A stretch of DNA of 64,000 bases from Candidatus Gastranaerophilales bacterium (GCA_944326555.1 CALVEK010000004.1:54787-118786); one strand, 5' to 3'; shown: positions 25,162-34,971, counted from the first letter of the stretch. A program made the numbers and translations. Notes: generated from the letters alone by a model not told the origin.

Positions 25162-25920
25162 ATGGGTATTAAAAATAAAAATTTATCCGCTAAAGATAGA
25201 ATAGTTTTAGCGCTTGATACTGATTCATTGGAAGAGGTAGAAAGACTTGTTACACTTTTAAAAGACTACGTAGGGTGCTTTAAAGTAGGACCGCAACTTT
25301 TTACATCTTGTGCATACGACGCAATAGACTTGATAAAAAAGCTGGGTGGAGAAGTTTACTTTGACGGAAAGTTTCACGATATACCATCAACTGTGGCAAA
25401 AGCAGGCTCCAACCTTATTAAAAGAGGTGTTACGAGTTTTAGTGCACACCTTGCCGGTGGAACAAAAATGCTAACAACAACAGTCAAAGTAGCAAGAGAA
25501 ACAGCAAAGAAATTTAATATGCCCGCACCAACAATCCTAGGTGTAACACTTTTGTCGAGTTTTGGTCAAAGAACACTCACAGAAGAACTTAACGTTAAGA
25601 TGAATATTGATGAGTATGTATCGCATCTTACTTACTTGGCAAAAGAATCAAAAATTGACGGCGTAATTGCAAGTGCTTCAGAAGCAAGAAAAATAAGAAA
25701 AGAATTCAGCGATGAATTTATCATACTTTGTCCCGCAATTAGACCGACATGGTCTGTTGTAAACGATCAGATTAGGGTTGTAACCCCTGCAGATGCAATT
25801 AGAGCAGGTGTAGATTATATGGTAGTAGGTCGTCCAATAACATCAGCAGATGACCCAATCGCTGCAGCGAACCTAATTATTGATGAAATTGAAGAAGCAT
25901 CCAAAACTGTTCAAATTTAA
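25162..25920 (+). CDS. pyrF: Orotidine 5'-phosphate decarboxylase
   Basis: Last step of UMP synthesis. 252 residues. The catalytic group is Asp68, Lys70 and Asp73 in FDGKFHDIPST, with Lys41 in FKVGPQLF as partner. The phosphate-binding end is YMVVGRPITSADDP. A single-domain (beta/alpha)8 barrel of usual length. A TATAGT-like -10 box lies about 20 bases upstream of the ATG. ald follows after 20 bases. Confidence 0.95.
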   Translation: MGIKNKNLSAKDRIVLALDTDSLEEVERLVTLLKDYVGCFKVGPQLFTSCAYDAIDLIKKLGGEVYFDGKFHDIPSTVAKAGSNLIKRGVTSFSAHLAGGTKMLTTTVKVARETAKKFNMPAPTILGVTLLSSFGQRTLTEELNVKMNIDEYVSHLTYLAKESKIDGVIASASEARKIRKEFSDEFIILCPAIRPTWSVVNDQIRVVTPADAIRAGVDYMVVGRPITSADDPIAAANLIIDEIEEASKTVQI

Positions 25921-25940
25921 CAAAAAGACTGGAGGTATTA

Positions 25941-27062
25941 ATGATTATTGGCGTTCCTAAGGAAATTAAAAACTGTGAAAACAGGGTATCATTAATACCG
26001 TCGTCGGTGAAAACGCTTATAGAAGAAGGCCATACAGTCTATATTGAAAAAGGTGCAGGTGAAAAAATAGGTTTTACTGATGAACATTATGCGCAAACAG
26101 GAGCAAGTATTGTTGATACTGCGCAGGAAGTTTATTCTAAATCAGAAATAATAGTAAAAGTAAAAGAATTGCAAAAAGAAGAATTCGCATATTTAAAAAA
26201 CGGGCAAACAATTCTTGCATATGCACACCTGGCAATAGAACCTGAACTTTTAGAGGTTCTACTAAAGAAAAAAATAACAACAATAGCGTACGAAACTATT
26301 CAAACAACAGATGGGAAATTACCGTTATTACAACCTGTAAGTGAAATAGCAGGCAGAGTATCTATACAAATAGGTGCAAGACTTCTTGAAAATACTCATG
26401 GCGGAGTCGGCAAATTATTAGGAGGAGTCCCCGGAGTTTATCCTGCAGAAGTTTTAATTATTGGAGCAGGTGTTGTTGGGACAAATGCTGCAAAGGTTGC
26501 TGTAGGAATGGGAGCAAGTGTTACGCTTTTGGATATTTCTCCCAAAAAGTTAACAAAAGCTGACAGCATTTTTAACGGCAGAGTAAAAACAGCCATTGCA
26601 AACAAATATAATGTTGAAAAATTCACAAAAACAGCAGATATTGTTATAGGTGCAGTACTTGTTATAGGAGAAAAAGCACCACACATAATAACAGAAGAAA
26701 TGGTTAAAAATATGAAAAAAGGTTCTGCCATAATTGACGTATCAGTTGACCAAGGCGGTATTGTAGAAACAATAAAAGAACCTACATCATTGGATAATCC
26801 GACATTTATAAAACACGGTGTAATACACTACGCAGTACCGAATATTCCAAGTTGCGTAGCCAGAACGGCTACTATATCTCTTAACAACTACATACTTCCA
26901 TACATTTCAAAACTTGCAAACAAGGGTTTTATAGCTGCAGTAAAATCAACACCGGAACTATACAAAGGGGTTAATACGTTCCAAGGTAAATTAACCAGCC
27001 CTGAGCTTGCCAAATCAATAGGCTATCCATATTCTGAACTGTCTATGCTTATTGGTTTTTAA
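25941..27062 (+). CDS. ald: Alanine dehydrogenase
   Basis: NAD-dependent oxidation of L-alanine to pyruvate and ammonia (or the reverse). 373 residues. N-terminus MIIGVPKEIKNCENRVSLIP is typical; the NAD-binding Rossmann loop is IIGAGVVGTNAAKVAVGMGA; the substrate region KVKELQKEE and IAYAHLA-like segment is present, with HGVIHYAVPNIPSCVARTAT near the end. Strong GGAGG ribosome binding site. Co-transcribed with pyrF. Confidence 0.95.
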   Translation: MIIGVPKEIKNCENRVSLIPSSVKTLIEEGHTVYIEKGAGEKIGFTDEHYAQTGASIVDTAQEVYSKSEIIVKVKELQKEEFAYLKNGQTILAYAHLAIEPELLEVLLKKKITTIAYETIQTTDGKLPLLQPVSEIAGRVSIQIGARLLENTHGGVGKLLGGVPGVYPAEVLIIGAGVVGTNAAKVAVGMGASVTLLDISPKKLTKADSIFNGRVKTAIANKYNVEKFTKTADIVIGAVLVIGEKAPHIITEEMVKNMKKGSAIIDVSVDQGGIVETIKEPTSLDNPTFIKHGVIHYAVPNIPSCVARTATISLNNYILPYISKLANKGFIAAVKSTPELYKGVNTFQGKLTSPELAKSIGYPYSELSMLIGF

Positions 27063-27125
27063 TAATTTCTTAAAGAAATAGCAAAAATTTTTTTCACAAG
27101 CATTAATCTAAAAAAGGATGCAATA

Positions 27126-27377
27126 GTGAAAGTTAATAGTTTTTCACCCAATTTTACAGGCAAATACAAAGTTGATCCCACTAAAGTAAACACAGGAGAT
27201 CAAATGATTTCTTTGGGGTATATTGTTGCAATGTCAAAAAACGATAAAGAAGTATTCAATAAATTAGTGAATACAAACCTGACACAAGAAGTAGTATTTG
27301 ACATACCTGATATCCAAGACAAAGAAGCCGAAGATATTATGCAAGAGTCAGGAATAAAATTTTCCAAACTTGCTTAA
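27126..27377 (+). CDS. Small hypothetical protein with N-terminal PNFTG motif
   Basis: 83 residues from a GTG start (27126) with an AAGGATG ribosome binding site. The first 12 residues, MKVNSFSPNFTG, carry the short aromatic motif also seen in the radical SAM protein and the M15 peptidase. The rest is a small acidic domain with a VVFDIPDIQDKEAEDIM segment. No signal peptide. No family recognised. Its stop shares four bases (TTAA) with the convergent helicase gene. Confidence 0.55.
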   Translation: MKVNSFSPNFTGKYKVDPTKVNTGDQMISLGYIVAMSKNDKEVFNKLVNTNLTQEVVFDIPDIQDKEAEDIMQESGIKFSKLA

Positions 27378-30300
27378 GATAATTCAACAATCGATTGTTT
27401 AACCCTTGCAATACATGCTTGAGAACTGTGTTCCCATTCACGAAAAGATATTCTAATAACTTTATATCCTGCTCTTTCAAGTATAGTTTGTTTTTTCATG
27501 TTAGAAATATTTTCTTTTAAAGAATCTTCAACACCGTCAATTTCAATTATTAAAGCAGTACCTGTCTCGTCAGAAACAATCAAATCGGGTTTTACACCTG
27601 CAGCTTCAATACCTGCTTTAACGGAGAAACCTTCCATTACTAATGCTTGAGCAACAGTTTGTTCAAATGAATTTTTGAATTTATTTTTCGTAAATTCATC
27701 ATCTTTTGCAGAATCAATGTAACGTTGAGTATACTCAATGTAATCTTTCAATAATCCCGATGGTAGAGTCATAGGGTCTTTAGATATATATGTAATCAAT
27801 TTTTTTCTTGCCCTTGTTATTGCAACATTAAACAAGTTTGGCTTTTGCAAAAAAGTAAGACTTTGGGCAAAACTGTTATCAGCAATAGCTAGAGAAAAGA
27901 TTATTACATCTCTCTCATCACCTTGAAAAGTATGAGCTGTACCCACTTCTATTTGGTGTTTTCTTATCGTTGTCTCCGTCAAAACCCTGCACAGAGCCTT
28001 TTGAATTAAATCTACCTGACCTCTAAAAGGAGAAACAATACCAATAGATACAGGATTATCATCATTGCCCTCATCATCGGCAATAAGTTCGTGTACTCTT
28101 TTTATGACAGCCTCACACTCCGGCATATTCCTTGTAGCATCAGAATCAACTTTTCCGTCCAATACTCTATGAAGTTCCAAAACATCATCAGTACCTGAAT
28201 CTTTTGTCATTATACGAATTCTGTTACCGTAAAATTCCTGATTACTAAATTGAATAATAGGATAGTAACTTCTAAAATGCTCATCCAGCAGAACCGGACT
28301 TGTAGAATAATAATTGGCCAAATCAAACATTGAATTTGTTCTAAAACGCCACATCAACTGATATTTATCAGGAATATTGTACTGACTTAAGAAAGATTGC
28401 TCTTTAGCTTTTTCCAAGAATGACAAATGAGGTAACTGTTTATCATCACCAACGATTACAGCCTTTTTAGCTCTGAATAATATAGGAAAACAACTGGCTA
28501 TATCACACTGAGAAGCCTCATCAATAATAGCAACATCAAACAATCCTGATTTCATAGGCAAAGAACCTGAAACAGCGTATGTCGTAACACACCAGCAGGG
28601 AAAAGCCTCTAACAAAGGTGTAAAATCTTCTTCTTCTAACAACCTGTTTTGAAGATTTTTCTTTCTTTCGACAATTGCCTTTGTATGTATAATAAGTCTT
28701 TGTCTTTTAACCTGATCACGCAAAAGGCCTTTCAATGACTCTCTTCTTTTATTCTTCAAGATATCAACAGCGAGACCTCTTTGTTTTTTCTTAAGTTCTT
28801 TTATCTGTAAAAGCAGTTGATGAATATTACCTATTTTATGAATTCTTGTCTCTACTATTCTTGCTTCACAATCAAGCTCGGCAACTTGCAATTCTAAAGA
28901 TAATCTCATTATAGACTCAGGATCAGATGGCAATGAAGATACGCCAAGAATTTTTTTAAGTTTCATTGCACTAAAAGTATTTGCAATATTTGTAAACAGA
29001 CCTGACTTTTCCAGATTTTTTTCAATACTGGACAAAACTTTCTTTATTTCATCAACTTCATCTTTTTTGAGCTTCTTATTGATGAACTGCTTTTCTCCCA
29101 AATCAAATTCAAGAGAATTTTTCTTTTCAATAATTGCATGCCAATCGTTCTCAAGAGAAATAATTTTTTCACACTTACTTTCCAACTCTTTTATAGCAGA
29201 AAGCAAATCTCTCATATCATCGACATCTACAAGAATAGCCTGTTCATATCCGGTATCAATATCTATTTTATTAGCTATTAAATCCTGAAGTTGAAAACTC
29301 AACTGTTTTTGATAATTTAATCTACCAGCGCGTAAAGCCAAAAATGGTGCACCAAGTTCATTCAATCTCTGAGCAACAACATCAACGGCTTTATCCATTC
29401 TTGAAGCAACAAGAACAGTTTTGCCGTTAGCTACCAAGTGAGAAACTAAATTAACTATCGTTTGAGACTTACCTGTGCCAGGCGGTCCGTAAACTGCAAG
29501 CAATGAGTTCTGTTCAATTTTTCTTATTACATCCTCTTGAGAATCGCTCAAAGAAAGAGGCGTAACTGCAGCAAAATCCTTTAACTCCTTTTTCTCTTTA
29601 GAACCTTTATCAAAGAGTTTACCAACACCCCTCAGATACTCCTCATTAACGACAGAAAGAGCTGATTCTCTAAAATAACCGCTTGGCTTTTCTGAAATTT
29701 GAGTTAATTCATGCAAAACACCCGCTGTAACAGAGGGTCTTTTTGTCAAAATAACAGCGCTCTGACTTGTTACGGAAACTTTATCCAATTTTATTGAAGT
29801 TCTCTGTGAGGTTTGAGATTCTTCTACAAAATCATCAATGTTATCAGCATCAATTTTTTGATAAAAAGTCTCCTGATAAGAATCATCTTTTACAAAATTT
29901 TCAGTATCATCATCTTCATGATTCAAAGAGATCTCAACATCAGGGAGAATAGACTTAAGAGTTGTCAAAAATATATCAAGTTTTTCTTTGGTTAAAGGCA
30001 ATTCCGGAACAACTTCCAAAAGCCCGTCAAGCATGTGCTCCATCTCATCTTCATCATCACTTTTACGCATCAAAGCAGTCAATGCCCCTGTGTTCAGAGA
30101 CAAAACATCATCTTGTAAAGTACAGGTTATATTAACGCCTTCTCTCTCTAAACGGCAGGGTGCATATAATAATGGCGTCAAAAATTCATTTTTTCTTTTT
30201 GATTTAGAATTTTTACCAACAAGAAACAAATGCCCATAGATAAGATATTTATCTTTTTGGCTCATTTCACTTTGAATCATCAACTCTGTCAAATCACTAT

Positions 30301-30541
30301 CAGAGCCATCAAGAGCAAGAGGATTATCAAAATTAGAAAATAAAGATTCTTCACCCTTAAGAAAAATCCATTTATTATCTTTATCCTGCTTTAAATTTCT
30401 AAAAGTAGAACTTTGTACTTCTTCTCTAACACAATCATGCAAATACAAACTTAATCTTTTTATAAAACTGTCGTGAAATGCCGACTGTATAATTTTAGTT
30501 GCTTCTTGTAACATAATATTCTCTACAATAATTAATCCCAT
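27374..30541 (-). CDS. Superfamily 1 helicase fused to a Vsr/DUF559-like nuclease
   Basis: 1055 residues. The N-terminal 300 residues are an uncharacterised domain. The SF1 (Upf1/Dna2-like) core follows: Walker A YGPPGTGKSQ at 351-360, a large insertion with predicted coiled coil (about 430-630), Walker B DVAIIDEASQCD at 669-680, VGDDKQLPH at 697-705, VGTAHTFQGDERDVI and NVAITRARKKLI near 866-916. The last ~95 residues look like an endonuclease of the Vsr/DUF559 type: Glu960, Asp986 in KPDLIV and Glu1000/Asp1002 in LIIEIDG. Met10 (MLQEATK), with GAG upstream, is an alternative start. DNA repair or phage defence are both possible. No partner gene is adjacent. Confidence 0.85.
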   Translation of the reverse strand: MGLIIVENIMLQEATKIIQSAFHDSFIKRLSLYLHDCVREEVQSSTFRNLKQDKDNKWIFLKGEESLFSNFDNPLALDGSDSDLTELMIQSEMSQKDKYLIYGHLFLVGKNSKSKRKNEFLTPLLYAPCRLEREGVNITCTLQDDVLSLNTGALTALMRKSDDEDEMEHMLDGLLEVVPELPLTKEKLDIFLTTLKSILPDVEISLNHEDDDTENFVKDDSYQETFYQKIDADNIDDFVEESQTSQRTSIKLDKVSVTSQSAVILTKRPSVTAGVLHELTQISEKPSGYFRESALSVVNEEYLRGVGKLFDKGSKEKKELKDFAAVTPLSLSDSQEDVIRKIEQNSLLAVYGPPGTGKSQTIVNLVSHLVANGKTVLVASRMDKAVDVVAQRLNELGAPFLALRAGRLNYQKQLSFQLQDLIANKIDIDTGYEQAILVDVDDMRDLLSAIKELESKCEKIISLENDWHAIIEKKNSLEFDLGEKQFINKKLKKDEVDEIKKVLSSIEKNLEKSGLFTNIANTFSAMKLKKILGVSSLPSDPESIMRLSLELQVAELDCEARIVETRIHKIGNIHQLLLQIKELKKKQRGLAVDILKNKRRESLKGLLRDQVKRQRLIIHTKAIVERKKNLQNRLLEEEDFTPLLEAFPCWCVTTYAVSGSLPMKSGLFDVAIIDEASQCDIASCFPILFRAKKAVIVGDDKQLPHLSFLEKAKEQSFLSQYNIPDKYQLMWRFRTNSMFDLANYYSTSPVLLDEHFRSYYPIIQFSNQEFYGNRIRIMTKDSGTDDVLELHRVLDGKVDSDATRNMPECEAVIKRVHELIADDEGNDDNPVSIGIVSPFRGQVDLIQKALCRVLTETTIRKHQIEVGTAHTFQGDERDVIIFSLAIADNSFAQSLTFLQKPNLFNVAITRARKKLITYISKDPMTLPSGLLKDYIEYTQRYIDSAKDDEFTKNKFKNSFEQTVAQALVMEGFSVKAGIEAAGVKPDLIVSDETGTALIIEIDGVEDSLKENISNMKKQTILERAGYKVIRISFREWEHSSQACIARVKQSIVELS

Positions 30542-30552
30542 AATAGATTATA
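30542..30552 (-). promoter_or_regulatory. -10 box next to the helicase start
   Basis: TATAAT (minus strand 30547-30552) lies five bases before the ATG at 30541. Transcription would begin at about the first codon, so either the mRNA is leaderless or the ATG at 30514 is used. Confidence 0.45.
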
Positions 30553-30614
30553 CTAAATAATGAAACAGCCGTATCGTACGGAATGAGGATATTCTAAACA
30601 AAAAGAACAAAAAA

Positions 30615-30643
30615 AAGAGGTCGGAAATACATCACAACCTCTT
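30615..30643 (-). terminator. Terminator of the HU gene
   Basis: AAGAGGT (30615-30621) pairs with ACCTCTT (30637-30643); an eight-base T run follows in the minus direction. Confidence 0.8.
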
Positions 30644-30663
30644 CTTTTATAAAAATAAAAAAA

Positions 30664-30936
30664 CTACTTAACAGCTTCTTTGAATTTTTTACCAGCTGAG
30701 AAAGCAGGAACTGTTTTAGCAGCAATTTTGATTGTAGCGCCAGTTTGTGGGTTACGACCAGATCTAGCAGCTCTTTTTCTTGGTTCAAAAGTACCGAAAC
30801 CAACCAAAGTAACTTTTTGTCCTTTAGCAACTGATTTTGTAACTGTTTCCAAAGTAGCAGCGATAACGTCAGCAGCAGCTTTTTGAGAAACTTTAGCTTT
30901 TTTAGCAACCTCTTTTACTAATTCTTCTTTGTTCAT
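30664..30936 (-). CDS. hup: HU-family DNA-binding protein
   Basis: 90-residue nucleoid protein starting MNKEELVKEVAKKA, with the DNA-contact arm GFGTFEPRKRAARSGRNPQTG and the C-terminal FSAGKKFKEAVK. The ATG at 30936 is fixed by an AAGGAGG site; the longer frame upstream has no support. Single-gene unit. Confidence 0.97.
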   Translation of the reverse strand: MNKEELVKEVAKKAKVSQKAAADVIAATLETVTKSVAKGQKVTLVGFGTFEPRKRAARSGRNPQTGATIKIAAKTVPAFSAGKKFKEAVK

Positions 30937-31093
30937 AAGAACCTCCTTTTTGTTAACATAGACTATTATATCTATTTTTCTTAATTTAGCAAGCATTTTT
31001 AAGAAAAAAAAAGAAAACAACTTAACTATAATTAGTTTTACAAGGATAGTAACAAACAAAACCTTTGCACGGCAAGGGTTTTAACAAGAAGAA

Positions 31094-31975
31094 CTATAAT
31101 ACCCAAGAAGGGTCTAATCTTCCGAATTTTACGTTATTGTAATAATAAGTTAATATTTGATAAGCGTTATAACCTTGCTGCGCAAGATTATTAGCACCAT
31201 GCTGACTCATCCCTAAACCATGACCATTTTTTTTGACATTATCATCAAAAGACGGTACAGATTTTAAATACGGCAAATCTCTATTCCAAACAGCACCGGC
31301 ATTAACCGTATGCCCACCTGCGGAAGCAGAATAATAAGCAGGTATGACCTTTTGATTATAAGTAATAACAATTCCTTTTGTTTCCATAACAGCGCTATTT
31401 GTAGTTGCTGTTTCAGCAGAGGCACCGCCATATGCTTGATCTTCTGGTGTATCTTTTAAATCATATCCATGAGATGCCCTCTTTCCTCTGTTGGCAATCG
31501 CATAGCTTCTTGCCGCAATAGCTTGAGCCTTTAGAGCCTCATAATTCCACTTTGATGGCATTTCAGAAGGTACAACACCTAACATATAATCTTCAAGAGG
31601 GACGTTATTAACGACAACCAGCTTTCCACCCCTATTTTCAATTATAAGTTCCCCTCGGTACCATTTACGCTTTGCAGAAACAAAACCTTTTTCAGGAGGC
31701 TTTATAACGACCCTTGCTATATTTAAATTAAACCACTGATCATTAAGCTCAATTGCAACGGTAGAACCCATTGCTTTAAAATTATAAGGTTTCATTGCCT
31801 TTAGTGTATAAAAAGCTCTGTTATGTAAAGGGCTTATTAACTGAGAATCTTTGCTTGTGCCGATTCTTGTTTCTTGGACACCATCAACAAGACCTATTTT
31901 CATAGCAAAAGCACTCTGAGAATGTAACAGAGTAAAAATAAAAAATACTGCAAATATCAAATTTCTTATATTCAT
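31094..31975 (-). CDS. Exported SpoIID/LytB-domain protein
   Basis: 293 residues with a signal peptide (hydrophobic to about residue 20, cut after FA). The SpoIID core is VNNVPLEDYMLGVVPSEMP, then KAQAIAARSYAI, YYSASAGGHT and GHGLGMSQHGA. SpoIID of Bacillus is a peptidoglycan glycan-strand lyase; non-sporulating bacteria, including cyanobacteria, carry related wall enzymes. It is expected to act on the cell wall in the periplasm. It follows a small gene by three bases. Confidence 0.88.
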   Translation of the reverse strand: MNIRNLIFAVFFIFTLLHSQSAFAMKIGLVDGVQETRIGTSKDSQLISPLHNRAFYTLKAMKPYNFKAMGSTVAIELNDQWFNLNIARVVIKPPEKGFVSAKRKWYRGELIIENRGGKLVVVNNVPLEDYMLGVVPSEMPSKWNYEALKAQAIAARSYAIANRGKRASHGYDLKDTPEDQAYGGASAETATTNSAVMETKGIVITYNQKVIPAYYSASAGGHTVNAGAVWNRDLPYLKSVPSFDDNVKKNGHGLGMSQHGANNLAQQGYNAYQILTYYYNNVKFGRLDPSWVL

Positions 31976-31978
31976 AAG

Positions 31979-32284
31979 TTAACGAGTTTCTGCTTTTTCA
32001 AGAAAAGAGATTATAGCGATAGCCAATTGTTTTCTTGTTTCATCATCTGCTTCTTTGAGATAGCTAAATGCTTCGGCTAAAGACTCAGAAGCGTCATACC
32101 ATCTGTGAAGAACATAATTAAAAGCACCAAATAAATTTGAGTTTAATGTTACGCCAAAGTCTCTCGCTTTAACTTTTATAAACTCAGCACACTCAAGCTG
32201 CAAATCTTCCTTTGAGTTTTTCAAAAGACTTACCGCTAAACTCAGTGTAGGTTCTTTGTCATACCAACGTTTATTATTATCCAT
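31979..32284 (-). CDS. Small conserved-looking protein of unknown function
   Basis: 101 residues from the ATG at 32284 (MDNNKRWYDKEPTLSL), chosen because GGAGAG lies six bases before it; the ATG at 32305 has no such site. Mostly helical, with a repeated LAVSLLKNS / LAEAFSYLKEA pattern and a HRWYDA turn. No signal peptide or membrane segment. Function unknown. First gene of a two-gene operon with the SpoIID-like gene. Confidence 0.65.
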   Translation of the reverse strand: MDNNKRWYDKEPTLSLAVSLLKNSKEDLQLECAEFIKVKARDFGVTLNSNLFGAFNYVLHRWYDASESLAEAFSYLKEADDETRKQLAIAIISFLEKAETR

Positions 32285-32454
32285 AATAACTCTCCACAAA
32301 GACATTATAACATCAAAAGTTTTTATATAGTCATCATTTTTTTGTATTATAATTACAGATAGATTACATATATAAAGTTTTTGGCTTTAAAATTGTTTGA
32401 CAACAAAAAATAATTACAAAAATAAAAAAGATAAGAAAATAAGGAATATCGGCA

Positions 32455-34494
32455 ATGAATAAATACCTTTTGGAAATAGGAACAGAAGAATTACCATACA
32501 AGTTTGTAAATACAGGTCTTGTTCAACTAAAAACAGCATTCGAAAAATTGTTAAAAGAAAACAATATTGGTTATACGAATATCAAATCTTACTCAACCCC
32601 AAGAAGATTAACAATTATTATTGAAGGGTTTGAAGAAAAACAGCCTGACACAATAAAAACCCTAAAAGGACCTATTGCAAATATTGCTTATGATGAAAAC
32701 GGAAATCTAACAAAAGCCGGATTAGGATTTGCAAAGAAAAATGGAGTAGATGAGTCAGCCCTATACAAAGAAGACAATTATGTCTGGGCAAAGATAGAAC
32801 AAAAAGGCAAATCAATAAGAGATATTCTTTCAAATAATATTGAAAATATGGTACTAAAAATGCAAGGACCATATTTTATGAGATGGGCAGATTTAGATGT
32901 AAAATTCCAACGCCCGATCAGATGGGTAGTTTCTCTTTTGAATGACGAAGAATTAAAGATAAAAATTGCAAATGTCGAATCATCAAGGTACTCAAGAGGT
33001 CATAGATTTAAGTCTGACAAAGTAGAAATTAAAAGCCCTGACAGCTATGAAAATGCTCTTTATGAAGCAAATGTTATTGTCGATTCACAAAAAAGAAAGA
33101 ATGTAATAGTGGAATCAGCAAAGAGAAAAGCTGAAGAAGCAAATGCTGAAGTATATTTTGACGACAATCTTCTTGAAGAAGTTACAAATATATGTGAATG
33201 GCCTGTACCTGTTGTATGTAACTTTGATAAAAAATATTTAGAAATTCCTGAAAAGGTTACTGTAACAGTTATGGCGGTACACCAAAGATACTTCCCGATG
33301 TACCAAAAGAAAGAAAATGGCGGAAAACTACTAAACAGCTTTATTACAATAACAAACTATATCGGTGATAATTTTGAAAATATTAAAGCAGGAAACGAAA
33401 GAGTTGTCGTAGCAAGACTTGATGATGCAATTTTCTTTGTAAAAGAAGATACAAAAAAACCTTTTGAAAGTTATGTTGAAGAACTTAAAGGCATAACTTT
33501 CCAGAAAGGTATGGGTTCTGTTTATGACAAAACACAAAGAATAGTCAAACTTTCGGAATACTTGGCAAAAACAACAAATGCTCCGTTGGATACGGTTAAG
33601 AGAACAGCTCTTTTGTGCAAAGCTGATTTGGTTACCAATTTAGTTTTTGAATTTACAGAGCTGCAAGGATTTATCGGAGCAGATTACGCATTTAATGCCG
33701 GAGAAAAACCTGAAGTAGTTAAAGGGATAAAAGAGCATTACTATCCGCTTGGTGCAGACTCTGAGCTTGCCGAATCTAAAGAGGGACAACTTGTCGGTAT
33801 TGCAGATAAGACAGACACAATAGTAGCGGTTTTTGCAGAGGGTAAAAAACCTACAGGCTCAGCAGATCCTCTTGGTGTAAGAAGAGCTACTCTCGGTATA
33901 ATTAAAACAATCATTAACAAAAATATTAACATTGACATAGAAGAATTAATAAAAAAATCAATAGAGCTAATGCCTGTAGAAATTAAGGACAAAAACCTTC
34001 TGTTTGATGAAGTAAAAACATTCTTTGAACAAAGATTGAACATTCTTTATACAGAAAAATACAGACACGATGTAGTTGATGCCTGCATATCAAACAGTTC
34101 TGTATTGAAAGATTTACCAAACTTTGTAAAAAGGCTTGAGCTTCTCAATGACGCAATAAAACTTCCTGAATTTAACAAATTCAACGAAGCAGCAAACAGA
34201 ATTATAAGAATTACAAAGGATTATAAAACTGCTCAATTACCAAATGAGGCACTATTTAATAATGCTTATGAATCGAAACTTATGGAATGTACAAAAAGCA
34301 TAGATGAAAATAAAATGACACTTAAAGAGTTATTCAATGCTTTGCAAAAAACTGTGCCCTATATTGACCAATTCTTTGATAATGTGCTAGTCATGGACAA
34401 GGATGACAAAATCAAAGAAAACAGGCTCAATCTTTTGTACAACTTAAAAAGAAAATTCGACAAGATTGCTGATTTTTCAAAACTTGTTATATAA
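32455..34494 (+). CDS. glyS: Glycyl-tRNA synthetase beta subunit
   Basis: 679 residues. The N-terminus MNKYLLEIGTEELPYKF is the beta-subunit hallmark; SYSTPRRLTIII, MRWADLDVKFQRPIRW and TGSADPLGVRRATLGI follow, with a C-terminal anticodon-binding region. It needs the alpha subunit GlyQ, which is not in this window, so the two genes are unlinked or far apart. Ribosome binding site AAGGA. Confidence 0.95.
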   Translation: MNKYLLEIGTEELPYKFVNTGLVQLKTAFEKLLKENNIGYTNIKSYSTPRRLTIIIEGFEEKQPDTIKTLKGPIANIAYDENGNLTKAGLGFAKKNGVDESALYKEDNYVWAKIEQKGKSIRDILSNNIENMVLKMQGPYFMRWADLDVKFQRPIRWVVSLLNDEELKIKIANVESSRYSRGHRFKSDKVEIKSPDSYENALYEANVIVDSQKRKNVIVESAKRKAEEANAEVYFDDNLLEEVTNICEWPVPVVCNFDKKYLEIPEKVTVTVMAVHQRYFPMYQKKENGGKLLNSFITITNYIGDNFENIKAGNERVVVARLDDAIFFVKEDTKKPFESYVEELKGITFQKGMGSVYDKTQRIVKLSEYLAKTTNAPLDTVKRTALLCKADLVTNLVFEFTELQGFIGADYAFNAGEKPEVVKGIKEHYYPLGADSELAESKEGQLVGIADKTDTIVAVFAEGKKPTGSADPLGVRRATLGIIKTIINKNINIDIEELIKKSIELMPVEIKDKNLLFDEVKTFFEQRLNILYTEKYRHDVVDACISNSSVLKDLPNFVKRLELLNDAIKLPEFNKFNEAANRIIRITKDYKTAQLPNEALFNNAYESKLMECTKSIDENKMTLKELFNALQKTVPYIDQFFDNVLVMDKDDKIKENRLNLLYNLKRKFDKIADFSKLVI

Positions 34495-34540
34495 AGTTCA
34501 GTAAAATTGTTCGAATTACAAAAAGAACAATAGACTGAAC

Positions 34541-34918
34541 ATGGAAAATATAAAAAAATTTATGGGCATATTACTTATAATATGCCTTTCACTTTGTATT
34601 GACTATAAAAAAATTGATGGATTGATAAAAGAATACCATCACTCGGACTCACTATCTTTACTTGGACTTAAAGTAGAAAATTTTAAAGGTAGAGTAAGGG
34701 TAAGAGATGTTATTGACTATACGCCAGCAAAATATTCAGGAATTGAACCAGGAGACAAAATTATTGAAATAAACGGGGAGAAAATCAAAAATGTACAAGA
34801 TTTTATAAACAGCATTGAAAACGCCCATGACAAAGAAAAAATAAAATTACTTGTATACAGAGTTGACAGCAACTCTCTTTTTCCCGTAGAAGTGTCTGCT
34901 TATGGAGAATTTCAATAA
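34541..34918 (+). CDS. Small PDZ-domain protein with N-terminal signal or anchor
   Basis: 125 residues. A hydrophobic segment at about 6-20 (FMGILLIICLSLCI) is a signal anchor or uncut signal. The rest is one PDZ domain: VRVRDVIDYTPAKYSGI, EPGDKIIEINGEKI and IKLLVYRV. No protease domain is attached. It is probably a periplasmic adaptor that binds C-termini. There is no clear Shine-Dalgarno site before the ATG; a TAGACT box lies only a few bases upstream. Confidence 0.75.
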   Translation: MENIKKFMGILLIICLSLCIDYKKIDGLIKEYHHSDSLSLLGLKVENFKGRVRVRDVIDYTPAKYSGIEPGDKIIEINGEKIKNVQDFINSIENAHDKEKIKLLVYRVDSNSLFPVEVSAYGEFQ

Positions 34919-34942
34919 TTAAAAATTTCACTAATTTTTTAG

Positions 34943-34971
34943 TTGATTTTATGCTATGTTGTTGCTATAAA
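34943..34971 (+). promoter_or_regulatory. Sigma70 promoter of the phosphorylase gene
   Basis: TTGATT at 34943-34948, a 17-bp spacer and TATAAA at 34966-34971. The ~50-nt leader holds a small hairpin (GGCAC/GTGCT) and ends with AAAGGAG. Confidence 0.65.
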
